A stretch of 18,477 nucleotides of DNA from CAYUNT01 sp964446285 (GCA_964446285.1 CAYUNT010000080.1:1-18477), one strand, 5' to 3'; shown: positions 1 to 11,413, counted from the first letter of the stretch. The notes: generated by a model not told the origin, from the sequence alone. A program made the numbers and translations.

Positions 1-3258
<3,258 letters not shown>

Positions 3259-3352
3259 TGCCTCTGCGCCAATCTGTGCTCCCCTAAGCCGCGCTGAACT
3301 GCGATAAGCCGCGATCCGCGCTGCTTGTTTCCACTGACAATAAAAACAATCC

Positions 3353-3394
3353 AGGGCGGTTTCGATTGATGTCGAAGCCGCCCTTTGCTTTTTG
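3353..3394 (+). terminator. Rho-independent terminator after rpoC
   Basis: A 13-bp stem (AGGGCGGTTTCGA at 3353-3365 pairing with TCGAAGCCGCCCT at 3372-3384, one G-T wobble) with a 6-nt loop is followed by a T-rich run with one G and one C (3385-3393). It lies about 95 bases after the rpoC stop and about 80 bases before the next gene, as expected for the end of the rpoBC transcription unit. Confidence 0.88.
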
Positions 3395-3471
3395 ATGGAT
3401 GCGGAGAAGAAGGGGGATGGTCAGATCGCGCAAGGTGATGCCGCCTTCTACGAAGGGATAGCCGAAGCCTC

Positions 3472-5241
3472 ATGATTATCCGCCAGATTTCACATGGCTT
3501 TGCTGTGTTGATGCTGATCGCGGGGGTGATGTGCGCGTGGGGCGCCGTCACGCCTTCCACCGTCACGCACGATCCCGCGCCGCTCGAATGGCGCGTGGGG
3601 GATTTGTCTGACCGGATGCACGGCGCATGGGCGGGCAAGATGATCGGCGTCGTGGCTGGAACTCCCTTTGAATTCCGTTCGTGCGGGCGGATCGTCGAAG
3701 GCCCGATCCAGCACGATTATCCTACGACAGTCGCCTTGTTGCAGGACGATATTTATGTAAATTTATCGCTGCTAGAGGTTCTGGATCGCAAGGGCGTCAA
3801 GGCGGACATGAACGACTTCGCCGAAGCGCTGCGCAATAGCCAGTTCGGATTGTATCACGCCAATCTGGCGGCTCGGCGCAATTTGCTGCTCAATATCCCG
3901 CCGCCGCTTTCCGGGCGGCCGCCCTACAATCTGCACGCGGACGACATCGATTTCCAGATCGAGGCGGACTTTATCGGCCTGGTGAGTCCGGGAATGCCGC
4001 GCGCCGCCTCGGAATTGGCATTTCGCGTTGGGCCAATCATTAATTATGGCGACGGCGTATATGGCGGTGTGTTTGTGGCAAATTTATATGCGCTGGCTTT
4101 TGCTGAATCGGACCCGGTGGCTGTGGTCAAACGCGCGGTGCAATCGCTTCCAGAGGCGAGCTCTTACCGCCAATGCATCGAAACGGTTCTGGCGAGTTAC
4201 CTGCGAAATTCGCGCGACTGGCGGGCAGCCTGGCAAGCCGTTCAGGATCAGTGGGATGGCCTGGACTGGTGTCCGGGCGGCCTTGGCAGCCCGTTCAACA
4301 TCGACGCCAAAATCAACGGCGCGTATGTGGCGATCGCCCTCGTGTTTGGCGAGGGCGACTTCCAGAAGACGATGGAAATTGGCGTGCGGTGCGGACAGGA
4401 CGCCGACTGCAATCCTTCGACGGCGCTGGGGGTGCTCGGGGCGATGCGAGGATACCGGCGGCTTCCCAAGGCGTGGCGCGATCGCATCGATCCAATCGAG
4501 TATCAGCCTTTTGCCAACGTGAAATACTCGCTGCGGACCGCCGTCGAAACCACATTCCGCCTGGCGATGGAACGGTTGCAGGCCGCGGGAGGAACAGTGC
4601 GCGACGGCATTATTCAAATCAGGCCGGAATCGCCGCAGCCGCCCGCGCAATGCGAACAGTGGGCGAGGGACATCGTCCCCGCCCGCCAGATCCCGTTCCA
4701 TCCCCGCCTTTGGAAGGTGCAGGGCGAATGGTCGCCTGTGACAGTGAAAAACGATGGATTCTGGGTGGCGCAGGCGGCGGGCGCATCGGCGGAGATTGAA
4801 TTCGAGGGCGCGGGCGTGATGCTGATCGGCGCGTTGCTCCAGCGCGGCGGACAAATGGATTTGCAATTTGACGATGGCAAAACCTATACAATTGACACGT
4901 ATTTGTTCGCGCGGGGCGAGATGCCCTGGGTGTATCCGCATGAAGGATTATGGTTTTCCGGGCCGGCGGCGCCGGGATTGCATCGCTTAAAGATTAAGGT
5001 GCGCGGCGAAAAACATCCCGAGTCCAAAGGCTGGTTTATTGGCTTGAAATCGATCATCGTTTTCGAAACTCCTGAGCGGATGAAGGAAGCAGCGCGCGCG
5101 GCCGCGGCGGAAAAATCAGCGGAAAAAAACGCAACTGAACCCAAAGCGGCTTCCAACGGCGACGATGCGAAAACCACGCCGTCCGCTTTTTCCCCTGCCC
5201 CCCGGCCGCAGCCCGCCGCTACTCCTCTGGCGGCGAACTAG
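3472..5241 (+). CDS. Exported ADP-ribosylglycohydrolase-family protein with C-terminal beta-sandwich-like domain
   Basis: This 589-aa protein starts with a signal peptide (hydrophobic residues about 9-22, likely cleavage after AWGA, residue 25). The ADP-ribosylglycohydrolase (ARH/DraG, PF03747-like) fold follows. Evidence is the entry block DRMHGAWAGKMIGVVAGTPFE, an acidic pair in QDDIYVNLSLLEVLD in place of the usual TDDT, GDGVYGG, and the C-terminal metal motif GQDADCNPSTALGVLGAMRG (D-x-D plus S/T). After about residue 400 there is a separate beta-rich region (GAGVMLIGALLQRGG, FDDGKTYTIDTY, GLHRLKIKV), resembling a carbohydrate-binding-like sandwich. An Ala/Lys/Pro-rich tail closes the protein. 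An in-frame TGA at 3436 excludes a much earlier start; no strong Shine-Dalgarno is seen. Exported ARH-fold proteins may act on sugars or nucleosides rather than ADP-ribosyl proteins; the substrate is unknown. Confidence 0.82.
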   Translation: MIIRQISHGFAVLMLIAGVMCAWGAVTPSTVTHDPAPLEWRVGDLSDRMHGAWAGKMIGVVAGTPFEFRSCGRIVEGPIQHDYPTTVALLQDDIYVNLSLLEVLDRKGVKADMNDFAEALRNSQFGLYHANLAARRNLLLNIPPPLSGRPPYNLHADDIDFQIEADFIGLVSPGMPRAASELAFRVGPIINYGDGVYGGVFVANLYALAFAESDPVAVVKRAVQSLPEASSYRQCIETVLASYLRNSRDWRAAWQAVQDQWDGLDWCPGGLGSPFNIDAKINGAYVAIALVFGEGDFQKTMEIGVRCGQDADCNPSTALGVLGAMRGYRRLPKAWRDRIDPIEYQPFANVKYSLRTAVETTFRLAMERLQAAGGTVRDGIIQIRPESPQPPAQCEQWARDIVPARQIPFHPRLWKVQGEWSPVTVKNDGFWVAQAAGASAEIEFEGAGVMLIGALLQRGGQMDLQFDDGKTYTIDTYLFARGEMPWVYPHEGLWFSGPAAPGLHRLKIKVRGEKHPESKGWFIGLKSIIVFETPERMKEAARAAAAEKSAEKNATEPKAASNGDDAKTTPSAFSPAPRPQPAATPLAAN

Positions 5242-5263
5242 AACGAATTGACGACATCGCGCG

Positions 5264-5319
5264 GGGCTGGCAGAATGACTTCCTGTGAGGGAGAAGCGCG
5301 GGCAGGCGAGCGCCAGCCC
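5264..5319. repeat. Inverted repeat between the ARH-like gene and lipA
   Basis: GGGCTGGC (5264-5271) is perfectly complementary to GCCAGCCC (5312-5319), with a 40-base purine-rich loop between. There is no T-run after it, so it is not a classical terminator. It may be a transcript-end or 5'-leader structure, or chance in GC-rich DNA. Confidence 0.3.
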
Positions 5320-5369
5320 AGCCGTTGCATTGGGAGCTCGTCTATTCGATTGTTTATGATTTCGCTTCT

Positions 5370-6407
5370 ATGAACATGCAATCTGGCAATTCCGATTCTT
5401 TTATTTCGCAACCGCCCAGACGCGCAGATCAGGAATCCCGCGCGACGGCGGGGGGCGCTCGCGAAGGCGCGACAGATCGTCCGCCATCCTCATCTGCTTC
5501 CGCCACTGCCGCCACTGCCACCGAACCTGGTTCGCCGCGGCGCCCGCCCTGGCTGAAGGTCCGGATGCCGGGCGGCGAGGGCTACATGAAGGTGCGCCAT
5601 CTGCTCGCAAGCCATCATCTGCACACTGTCTGCAAGAGCGCCAACTGCCCCAACGCCGGCGAGTGCTGGGAACAGGGAACCGCCACGTTCATGATTAACG
5701 GCGATCTCTGCAGCCGCTCATGCACGTTTTGTAATGTGGCTGCGGGACGCCCGTCCGGCCCGCCCGATCCGGGCGAACCCGAGCGAGTGGCAGATGCCGC
5801 CGCGACGCTTGCGCTTGAACATGTGGTGGTGACATCCGTCACGCGCGACGACCTGCCCGATGGTGGCGCGGGGCAGTTTGCCGCAGTGATCCGTGCACTG
5901 CGCCGCCGCCTGCCTGGCTCGACAATCGAGGTGCTGATTCCGGATTTCCGGGGCGATGCCGCCGCGCTCGACTTGGTGCTGCGCGAACGCCCGGACGTCC
6001 TCAATCACAACGTCGAGACGGTTCCGCGTCTCTATCGCGAAGTGCGGCCACAGGCGGATTTTGCGCAGTCGCTGGCGGTGCTGCGGCGCGCTGCCGAGGC
6101 TGGACTCGTGGCCAAAAGCGGATTCATGCTCGGACTGGGCGAAACCGTGGAGGAAATCGAGGCGCTGCTGCGGGATTTGCGCGCCGCCGGGGTGCGGCTC
6201 GTCACCATCGGCCAATACCTGCGCCCGACGCCTCGCCATCATGCGATTGTCCGCTACGCCCCGCCCGAGGAATTTGAGCGCTGGCGGCGATTGGGCCTGG
6301 AATTGGGCTTTGCCGGCGTGGATTCCGCGCCGCTGGTGCGGTCGTCCTATCACGCCAAAAGAAGTTTTGAGCGGGCCGCGAGCGCAGAAGAGAAATCGAG
6401 AGAATAA
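5370..6407 (+). CDS. lipA: Lipoyl synthase
   Basis: LipA is a radical-SAM enzyme that inserts two sulfurs into octanoyl groups on lipoate-dependent proteins (PDH, OGDH, GcvH). With the ATG at 5370 the protein is 345 aa (E. coli: 321). The three-cysteine auxiliary [4Fe-4S] motif CKSANCPNAGEC (Cys88, 93, 99) and the radical-SAM CSRSCTFC (Cys114, 118, 121) are intact. The conserved DDLPDGGA, LNHNVETV, KSGFMLGLGE and C-terminal RSSYHA (Ser325 region, auxiliary-cluster ligand) are also present. The first about 55 residues are a low-complexity Ser/Ala/Thr/Pro extension, so the true start is uncertain. ATG 5376 is an alternative, and a TTG at 5325 is in frame but less likely. No clear Shine-Dalgarno is seen before either ATG. 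No lipB is adjacent. The stop overlaps the next gene's ATG by one base. Confidence 0.96.
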   Translation: MNMQSGNSDSFISQPPRRADQESRATAGGAREGATDRPPSSSASATAATATEPGSPRRPPWLKVRMPGGEGYMKVRHLLASHHLHTVCKSANCPNAGECWEQGTATFMINGDLCSRSCTFCNVAAGRPSGPPDPGEPERVADAAATLALEHVVVTSVTRDDLPDGGAGQFAAVIRALRRRLPGSTIEVLIPDFRGDAAALDLVLRERPDVLNHNVETVPRLYREVRPQADFAQSLAVLRRAAEAGLVAKSGFMLGLGETVEEIEALLRDLRAAGVRLVTIGQYLRPTPRHHAIVRYAPPEEFERWRRLGLELGFAGVDSAPLVRSSYHAKRSFERAASAEEKSRE

Positions 6408-7336
6408 TGAAGAAAAACGAATGTGAGAAGGAGCGGAATGGAACACGGCCGGCGGCCGCGGCCCATGCAGGCGCCCGCCCGCGAAAAAAAGCAGTCCCGG
6501 TCTCGGCGGCCGTTTCCGCCAGCGCGCCCCAGTGTGTTCGCCTTGACCGCGCCGTTTTTGAAGAACTCCGCCAGCGTTTCAACTGCCGCGAATGGGCGCA
6601 TCCCGATCCTGTGGAAATCCTTTACGATTATCCCGATGTGGCCGACCGCGAAATCGCCGCGCTCGTGGCGGCTTCGCTGGCTTATGGGCGTGTAGATCAA
6701 ATCCTGCGCGACGCGCGCGACGCTATGGACCGCATGGGGCGCGCCCCGGCCCGTTTTCTTGAGCGCCACAGCGAGGCGGAAATTGGCAGGTCTTTTCATG
6801 GTTTTTGCCATCGCTGGACGAAGGGCGAAGACATGGCGGCGTTGCTCGCGGGGATTCGCGGCTTGCAGCGGCGGCATGGCTCGCTTGGAGCGTGTTTCCG
6901 CCGCGCCTGGAATCTGCATCCGAACACCGGGACGGTTCATGAGGCGCTGATTCATTTCGTGCGCGAACTGAAAGAGGCGGGGAGGACGGCGGCTGTGCGG
7001 GGCGGGCGTGATCTTTTGCCGGAGGTCCAGCAGGGCGGCGCTTCAAAACGCCTCCATTTGTTTTTACGCTGGATGATTCGGAGCGATGAAATCGATCCGG
7101 GCGGCTGGGAAGGCATACCGGCTTCGGCGCTCATCATTCCGCTCGATACACACATGCACCGCATTGGCCGCGCGCTCGGTTTCACGCGCCGCCGCCAGAC
7201 GGACGCGAAGACCGCTGAGGAAATCACCGCCGCATTTCGTCAGATTGCACCTGAAGATCCGGTTCGTTACGACTTTGCGCTCACCCGCCTTGGCATCCAT
7301 CCCGATGCTTCCGCGCCTCCCTGGCTCCGCCTCTAG
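6407..7336 (+). CDS. TIGR02757 (DUF2400) family protein
   Basis: This 309-aa protein matches the conserved but uncharacterised TIGR02757/DUF2400 family, recognised from DPVEILYDYPDVADREIAAL, AASLAYGRVDQIL, SKRLHLFLRWMIRSDEIDPG, ALIIPLDTHMHRIGRALGFT and EDPVRYDFALTRLGIH. In these families the His/Asp-rich LDTH..R..R segment is the best conserved part. A weak resemblance to HhH-GPD-type helical folds has been noted for such proteins, but no activity is established. The first about 45 residues are a basic Ala-rich extension. Translation starts inside the lipA stop (TAATG, 6405-6409) with GAGAG just upstream, so it is probably coupled to lipA. A role linked to lipoylation is not implied by the sequence. 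Confidence 0.88.
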   Translation: MKKNECEKERNGTRPAAAAHAGARPRKKAVPVSAAVSASAPQCVRLDRAVFEELRQRFNCREWAHPDPVEILYDYPDVADREIAALVAASLAYGRVDQILRDARDAMDRMGRAPARFLERHSEAEIGRSFHGFCHRWTKGEDMAALLAGIRGLQRRHGSLGACFRRAWNLHPNTGTVHEALIHFVRELKEAGRTAAVRGGRDLLPEVQQGGASKRLHLFLRWMIRSDEIDPGGWEGIPASALIIPLDTHMHRIGRALGFTRRRQTDAKTAEEITAAFRQIAPEDPVRYDFALTRLGIHPDASAPPWLRL

Positions 7337-7651
7337 CGCCTGCGGAGTGTCAGCGCCCGAGGAGTGGGATCGCGGGGCGCGAGGGAAGAAGATGGAAAGA
7401 AGAGGAAGAGAAGACGCGAGTGCCGAGCCTCGCGATCCCAGGGACGAAGCCTCGCGGTCTGAGGGCGGCCAAAATCGTTTGCGCCCTTTGGTCAACGCCT
7501 GTATGAAAGGCGAGGAAATGAGTGGGCATGGCGTTCTGAAAGGGTCCGGCGCCGGGCTGATTCGGCGGCCGCCCCAAAAAGAACCCGGCGCGGCTCTGGC
7601 CCGGCCGCCATTTCCAAAATGATTTCTTCATCGTGAAAGGCGCACAATCCA
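7337..7651. other. 315-base gap without a convincing gene; repeats and GC-rich palindromes
   Basis: Open frames here look like unsupported GC-rich run-through without family features. The stretch contains a 10-bp inverted repeat (7365-7374 / 7431-7440) around a purine-rich segment, a 9-base direct repeat AGCCTCGCG (7426-7434 and 7448-7456), and a second 8-bp inverted pair (GCGCCGGG 7549-7556 / CCCGGCGC 7584-7591) enclosing GGCGGCCGCC. The hprK leader occupies the last part. No promoter stands out. Confidence 0.5.
7365..7440. repeat. Inverted repeat flanking a purine-rich segment
   Basis: TGGGATCGCG (7365-7374) and CGCGATCCCA (7431-7440) are perfect reverse complements, separated by 56 bases that are mainly G and A. 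The right arm is preceded by AGCCT, and AGCCTCGCG recurs at 7448-7456, giving a 22-base period. This could be a dispersed intergenic (REP-like) element; only copies elsewhere in the genome would show it. Confidence 0.4.
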
Positions 7652-8794
7652 ATGCTCGGAATCACTGTGAGTCAGATGCTCGAAGAGCAGTCCAAGGCGC
7701 TCGACCTTGTGCTGCTTGCGGGCGAAGAAGGTCTGAACCGCCTGATCCGCGTTCCGGAAATGAACCGTCCCGCATTGGCATTTGCCGGGTTTTACGAGGT
7801 CTTTTCACACGACCGCGTGCAAATCGTCGGGCTGACGGAAGTGTCGTATCTGCGCAATCTGCGGGCGGGGGACTTGCGCAGGCGCCTCTCGCGCAGTTTC
7901 GAGTTTGAAATCCCCTGTTTGATTATCACCACAAATCTTGAGCCGCCTCCTTTGTTTTTTGACCTGGCGGCGGAACGCAAAATCCCCGTCCTGCGCACGC
8001 CGCTGCAGACATCGATTTTCTGGGCGAAACTGAGCCTGTATCTCGAACACGAATTTGCGCCGACGGAAGTCGTTCATGCCAGCATGCTGGATGTGTTTGG
8101 CCTGGGCGTGCTGATTATGGGCCGAAGCGGCGTGGGCAAAAGCGAATGCGCGCTGGAATTGATCGAACGGGGCCACAGGCTGATTTCCGACGACACCGTG
8201 GTGCTCAAGCGCCTGGGACCGCATACGATTACAGGGACGGCGGCCGCGGCTGTGGCGCATCACATGGAGGTGCGCGGAATTGGCATTGTGGATGTCGAAA
8301 AGTTGTTTGGCGCAGGTTCCGTGTGCGAGGAAAAGCCAGTGTCGCTCATCGTGCAGTTGGAGCGCTGGGTCGAGGGAAAAACCTACGAACGGGCGGGATT
8401 GGAAGAATGCTGTTATCAGATTCTTGGCGTGGATTTGCCTGAATATGTGATTCCAGTGGAGCCGGGCCGCAATATCTCGCTTCTCGTGGAGGTGGCGGCG
8501 CTGACTCAGCGCCTGCGCAGCCAGGGATATAACCCGGCGGCAGAACTGAATCGCCGCCTGATAGACAGGATGCATCACCGGCGCCTGGGGCAGCGGCTGC
8601 AGAAAACGCCGGTCGATTCCAACGGAGCAGCGGCCCCGGCGACGCCCGCGGAGGGAGTGGTGCCATTTACTCCCATTCCCGCCGGGGAAGAAGGCACGCA
8701 ATCGCCTGTGCCTTTGCAGGGCGGGGCGTCCATCGCACAGTCAAGCGACTTTCAGCCGCCTCCCGTCGCGCCGCCGCAGAACAATAACGACTGA
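7652..8794 (+). CDS. hprK: HPr kinase/phosphorylase
   Basis: HprK/P phosphorylates and dephosphorylates HPr (or a similar protein) on serine, linking carbon status to regulation. The N-terminal domain (about 1-130) starts ITVSQMLEEQ, as in the family. The C-terminal kinase domain has the catalytic-His block VVHASMLDVFG (about 140-150), Walker A GRSGVGKS (157-164), RLISDDTV (176-183) and the HprK signature MEVRGIGIVDVEKLFG (205-220). The family is normally about 310-330 aa; this one is 380 aa because of a Pro/Ala/Gly-rich tail after about residue 318. A weak Shine-Dalgarno (GAAAGG) sits about 11 bases before the ATG. No ptsH, ptsI or rapZ is adjacent, so the target cannot be read from context. 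As in other PTS-poor Gram-negative lineages, the role may be regulatory rather than classical catabolite repression. Confidence 0.95.
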   Translation: MLGITVSQMLEEQSKALDLVLLAGEEGLNRLIRVPEMNRPALAFAGFYEVFSHDRVQIVGLTEVSYLRNLRAGDLRRRLSRSFEFEIPCLIITTNLEPPPLFFDLAAERKIPVLRTPLQTSIFWAKLSLYLEHEFAPTEVVHASMLDVFGLGVLIMGRSGVGKSECALELIERGHRLISDDTVVLKRLGPHTITGTAAAAVAHHMEVRGIGIVDVEKLFGAGSVCEEKPVSLIVQLERWVEGKTYERAGLEECCYQILGVDLPEYVIPVEPGRNISLLVEVAALTQRLRSQGYNPAAELNRRLIDRMHHRRLGQRLQKTPVDSNGAAAPATPAEGVVPFTPIPAGEEGTQSPVPLQGGASIAQSSDFQPPPVAPPQNNND

Positions 8795-8810
8795 AACAGG
8801 CCGCTTGCTT

Positions 8811-8831
8811 GCCTGCGCGGATCGCGCGGGC
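8811..8831 (+). terminator. GC-rich hairpin after hprK, possible weak terminator
   Basis: GCCTGCGCG (8811-8819) pairs with CGCGCGGGC (8823-8831) over 9 bp with one wobble and a 3-base loop, 17 bases after the hprK stop. No T-run follows, so intrinsic termination is doubtful. Confidence 0.3.
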
Positions 8832-8901
8832 GCGGCTTCGGAAGATGGGATTCGAGAGTGGCGTCACGCGGTAAAATTGTGCCAGCGAAAGGAAATTAGG
8901 A

Positions 8902-10644
8902 ATGGGAATTCGATTGCTGATCGTGGGTGGCGTTGCGGGTGGAGCATCGTGCGCCACGCGCGCGCGGCGCCTCAGCGAAGAGGCCGAAATCGTTATTTTT
9001 GAAAAGGGGCCGTATGTCAGTTTTGCCAATTGCGGCCTGCCGTATCACTTGGGGGGCGAAATTGCCGAACGCGAGAAATTGCTTGTCACGCGCCCGGAAA
9101 TGCTGCGCGCGCGGTTCGGGATCGACGTGCGGACGCGGCACGAGGTGACGCGCATCGACCGCGCGAAAAAGGAAGTCGAGGTTCGCAATCTCGATACGGG
9201 CGAAGCGCGTCGCGAACGCTATGACAAACTCGTCCTCTCGCCCGGAGCGGAGCCGATCCGCCCGCCTCTGCCGGGATTTGATCTGCCGGGAATCTTCACG
9301 CTGCGCGACATTCCGGACATGGATGCCATCGCGCGGCGGATACAGGAAATGACAGAGCCATCGCCAGAAGAGAGCGATGCCTCTGGCGGTTGCGCGCGCG
9401 AGGCGATTGTTGTCGGCGGCGGATATATTGGCCTGGAGATGGCGGAAAATCTCAAGCGGCGCGGCCTGGGCGTGCTCCTTGTCGAACGCCTGCCGCAAGT
9501 GATGCCGTTTCTCGATCCGGAAATGGCCGAGGAAGTCCACCAGGCACTCGAACGCAATGGAGTGCAGCTCCGCCTGGGAACGAGTGTGGCAGAATTCGCC
9601 CCGGCGGGCGCTCGGATCGAGGCGCGGCTGGACAACGGCGAAAAACACTGCTCGGATTTGGTGATCCTTAGCGTAGGCGTGCGTCCCAACGTGCGCCTTG
9701 GGCGCGATGCGGGACTGGCCGTTGGTCCGGCGGGCGGCTATAGCGTCGATTCCTTTATGCGAACAAATGATCCGGATATTTATGCTGTGGGTGATGCGGT
9801 GGAAACGCCCAGTCTCGTGACGGGAAAACCAGGATTGTTCGTGCTGGCGGGGCCTGCGAACCGGCAGGGACGTTTGGCGGCGGACCACATTTTTGCTGAG
9901 GACGCAGGCGCCGCCGCCGCCGCTGAATCTGCAGCGGGGTATCGCGGATCGCAAGGCACGGCCATTGCGCGCATTTTCGATCGCACGGCGGCGTGCGTGG
10001 GATTGTCCGAGGCGGCTTGTCGGCGCGAGGGCATCGCGTGCGAGTCAGTGTATGCGATTGCCCAGAGCCACGCCGGGTATTTCCCGGGCGCGCAACCGAT
10101 GCTGCTGAAACTGGTGTTTTCGCCAGCCGGTGGCGCGATTTTTGGCGCGCAAATCGTCGGCGGAAACGAAGGCGTGGACAAGCGAATCGACGTCCTGGCT
10201 ACGGCTCAGCGCGCCCGCATGACCGTGTTTGACCTGGAGCATCTCGAATTGGCTTATGCTCCGCCGTATGGCTCGGCCAAGGACCCGGTGAATATGCTGG
10301 GATTCATCGCCGCCGATGCGCTGCGGGGCCATTGTCCGCTGGGGCGCTGGGAGGATGTTGAGGCGCAAAAGGGCGGAACGATGGTCCTGGACGTGCGGAT
10401 GGCGCAGGAACGCAAAATGGCGGCCGTTCCCGAATCTCTTCATATTCCGCTGGACGATTTGCGCGGGGCGATGGACCGGCTGCCCAAAGATCGCGAAATC
10501 CTTGTGCATTGCGCGGGCGGACAGAGGAGCTACTACGCTACGCGAATTCTGCGTCAGAACGGATTCAACGCGAAGAATCTTCCCGGCGGAATGCGCGTGT
10601 ATTCGCTTCGGAATCGCGCCCGCCACCGCGGCCGGCCTGCATAA
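8902..10644 (+). CDS. CoA-disulfide reductase/NADH oxidase-type flavoprotein with C-terminal rhodanese domain
   Basis: This 580-aa pyridine-nucleotide disulfide oxidoreductase belongs to the CoADR/persulfide-reductase class. The FAD-binding N-terminus is LLIVGGVAGGASCATRAR. The single active Cys44 lies in YVSFANCGLPYHLGG. The NAD(P)-binding motif is VVGGGYIGLEMAENL, and the second FAD block is DIYAVGDAVE. The dimerisation domain is followed, from about residue 485, by a rhodanese domain with active-site CAGGQRS (Cys537). CoADR-rhodanese fusions in Bacillus and Shewanella reduce CoA-disulfide or CoA-persulfide, so a role in sulfane-sulfur or thiol redox balance is likely. The start is supported by GAAAGGA 8 bases upstream. 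A possible -10 (TAAAAT, 8872-8877) lies 25 bases before the start with only a poor -35. It is probably transcribed independently of hprK. Its stop faces the convergent hydrolase gene 41 bases away. Confidence 0.93.
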   Translation: MGIRLLIVGGVAGGASCATRARRLSEEAEIVIFEKGPYVSFANCGLPYHLGGEIAEREKLLVTRPEMLRARFGIDVRTRHEVTRIDRAKKEVEVRNLDTGEARRERYDKLVLSPGAEPIRPPLPGFDLPGIFTLRDIPDMDAIARRIQEMTEPSPEESDASGGCAREAIVVGGGYIGLEMAENLKRRGLGVLLVERLPQVMPFLDPEMAEEVHQALERNGVQLRLGTSVAEFAPAGARIEARLDNGEKHCSDLVILSVGVRPNVRLGRDAGLAVGPAGGYSVDSFMRTNDPDIYAVGDAVETPSLVTGKPGLFVLAGPANRQGRLAADHIFAEDAGAAAAAESAAGYRGSQGTAIARIFDRTAACVGLSEAACRREGIACESVYAIAQSHAGYFPGAQPMLLKLVFSPAGGAIFGAQIVGGNEGVDKRIDVLATAQRARMTVFDLEHLELAYAPPYGSAKDPVNMLGFIAADALRGHCPLGRWEDVEAQKGGTMVLDVRMAQERKMAAVPESLHIPLDDLRGAMDRLPKDREILVHCAGGQRSYYATRILRQNGFNAKNLPGGMRVYSLRNRARHRGRPA

Positions 10645-10685
10645 GTCCGGCTAGAGGGGCGATCAGCAGAATCTGCGGAGCAACG

Positions 10686-11324
10686 TCAGGCGTCCACGCC
10701 CGCGGCGTCGAGCCAGGCTTTTGCGATGAGCGCGTGGCCGGCGGGAGTGGGGTGAACGCCGTCGCCCGCCCAATATGTTGGTTCGCGGCGTGAGCAGGCC
10801 GCTGCGAAAAGTCCATCAAGAGGCGCGTAGGCGGCGTTGAATTCGCGCGCCAGGCGGCGAACGCCTGAAATCACTGGGTCCAAATGCTGGCGGTTCGCCT
10901 CCCACTGCGGCGAAATGGAAAGCAAAAACGGCTCCATGATGAGAAGGCGCACATTCGGCAGCCGCTGGCGCGTGCGAACGAGCAACTCGCGATAGCGATC
11001 CTCGAATCCGTCCAGGGCGTGAGAGTCCGAACCGTCGGCGAAACGCCATACGTTGTTGATTCCGATGAGAATCGAAATGACGGATGGCTTGAGCGCCAGG
11101 GCGTCGGTCTCCCAGCGCGCGTGCAAATCCTGAATGCGGTCGCCTCCGATTCCGCGATTGAGGAAGGTGACGTTTTTCTCGGGGAATTTGGCGGTGAACA
11201 AGCCAGCGGCGAATAGCGGATAGCCCATGCCCAGGTCGGCGGGGTCTTCGCGGCGGCGCAGCGAGTCGGTAATGCTGTCGCCCTGAAACAGGACGAGCGA
11301 GTCTTTTTCAATTATCGAGGGCAT
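10686..11324 (-). CDS. SGNH/GDSL-family hydrolase
   Basis: This 212-aa protein has the four SGNH blocks: nucleophile Ser17 in LFQGDSITDS, block II Gly in NRGIGGDRIQDL, block III Asn in LIGINNVWRF, and the catalytic Asp188/His191 in AGDGVHPTPAG. The layout resembles rhamnogalacturonan-acetylesterase-like or platelet-activating-factor-acetylhydrolase-like SGNH esterases. No signal peptide is seen, so it is probably cytoplasmic and cleaves an ester or acetyl group from a small molecule or sugar. The start has AAGGAA about 7 bases upstream. It is the last gene of the minus-strand series, 89 bases after the GTPase gene. The substrate is unknown. Confidence 0.9.
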   Translation of the reverse strand: MPSIIEKDSLVLFQGDSITDSLRRREDPADLGMGYPLFAAGLFTAKFPEKNVTFLNRGIGGDRIQDLHARWETDALALKPSVISILIGINNVWRFADGSDSHALDGFEDRYRELLVRTRQRLPNVRLLIMEPFLLSISPQWEANRQHLDPVISGVRRLAREFNAAYAPLDGLFAAACSRREPTYWAGDGVHPTPAGHALIAKAWLDAAGVDA

Positions 11325-11413
11325 TGCGAGATTCCTTTTCCTTTACAGCAATTTGAATGGCACAGCGCGGCGTGAGGAGCCGTAGGAAGGCAAATGCCGC
11401 GCCGCGCCCGCGC

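Noticed and set aside
5325..5360. Possible promoter for lipA (TTGCAT ... TATGAT)
   Set aside because: Spacer of 24 bases is too long for a standard sigma-70 promoter.
5325..5369. TTG start adding 15 residues to lipoyl synthase
   Set aside because: No Shine-Dalgarno at TTG and the added residues do not belong to the family; ATG 5370 or 5376 is more plausible.
7086..7622. 178-codon plus-strand frame across the end of the TIGR02757 gene and the gap
   Set aside because: It overlaps a well supported gene in another frame and has low-complexity Arg/Ser/Gly composition with no recognisable domain.
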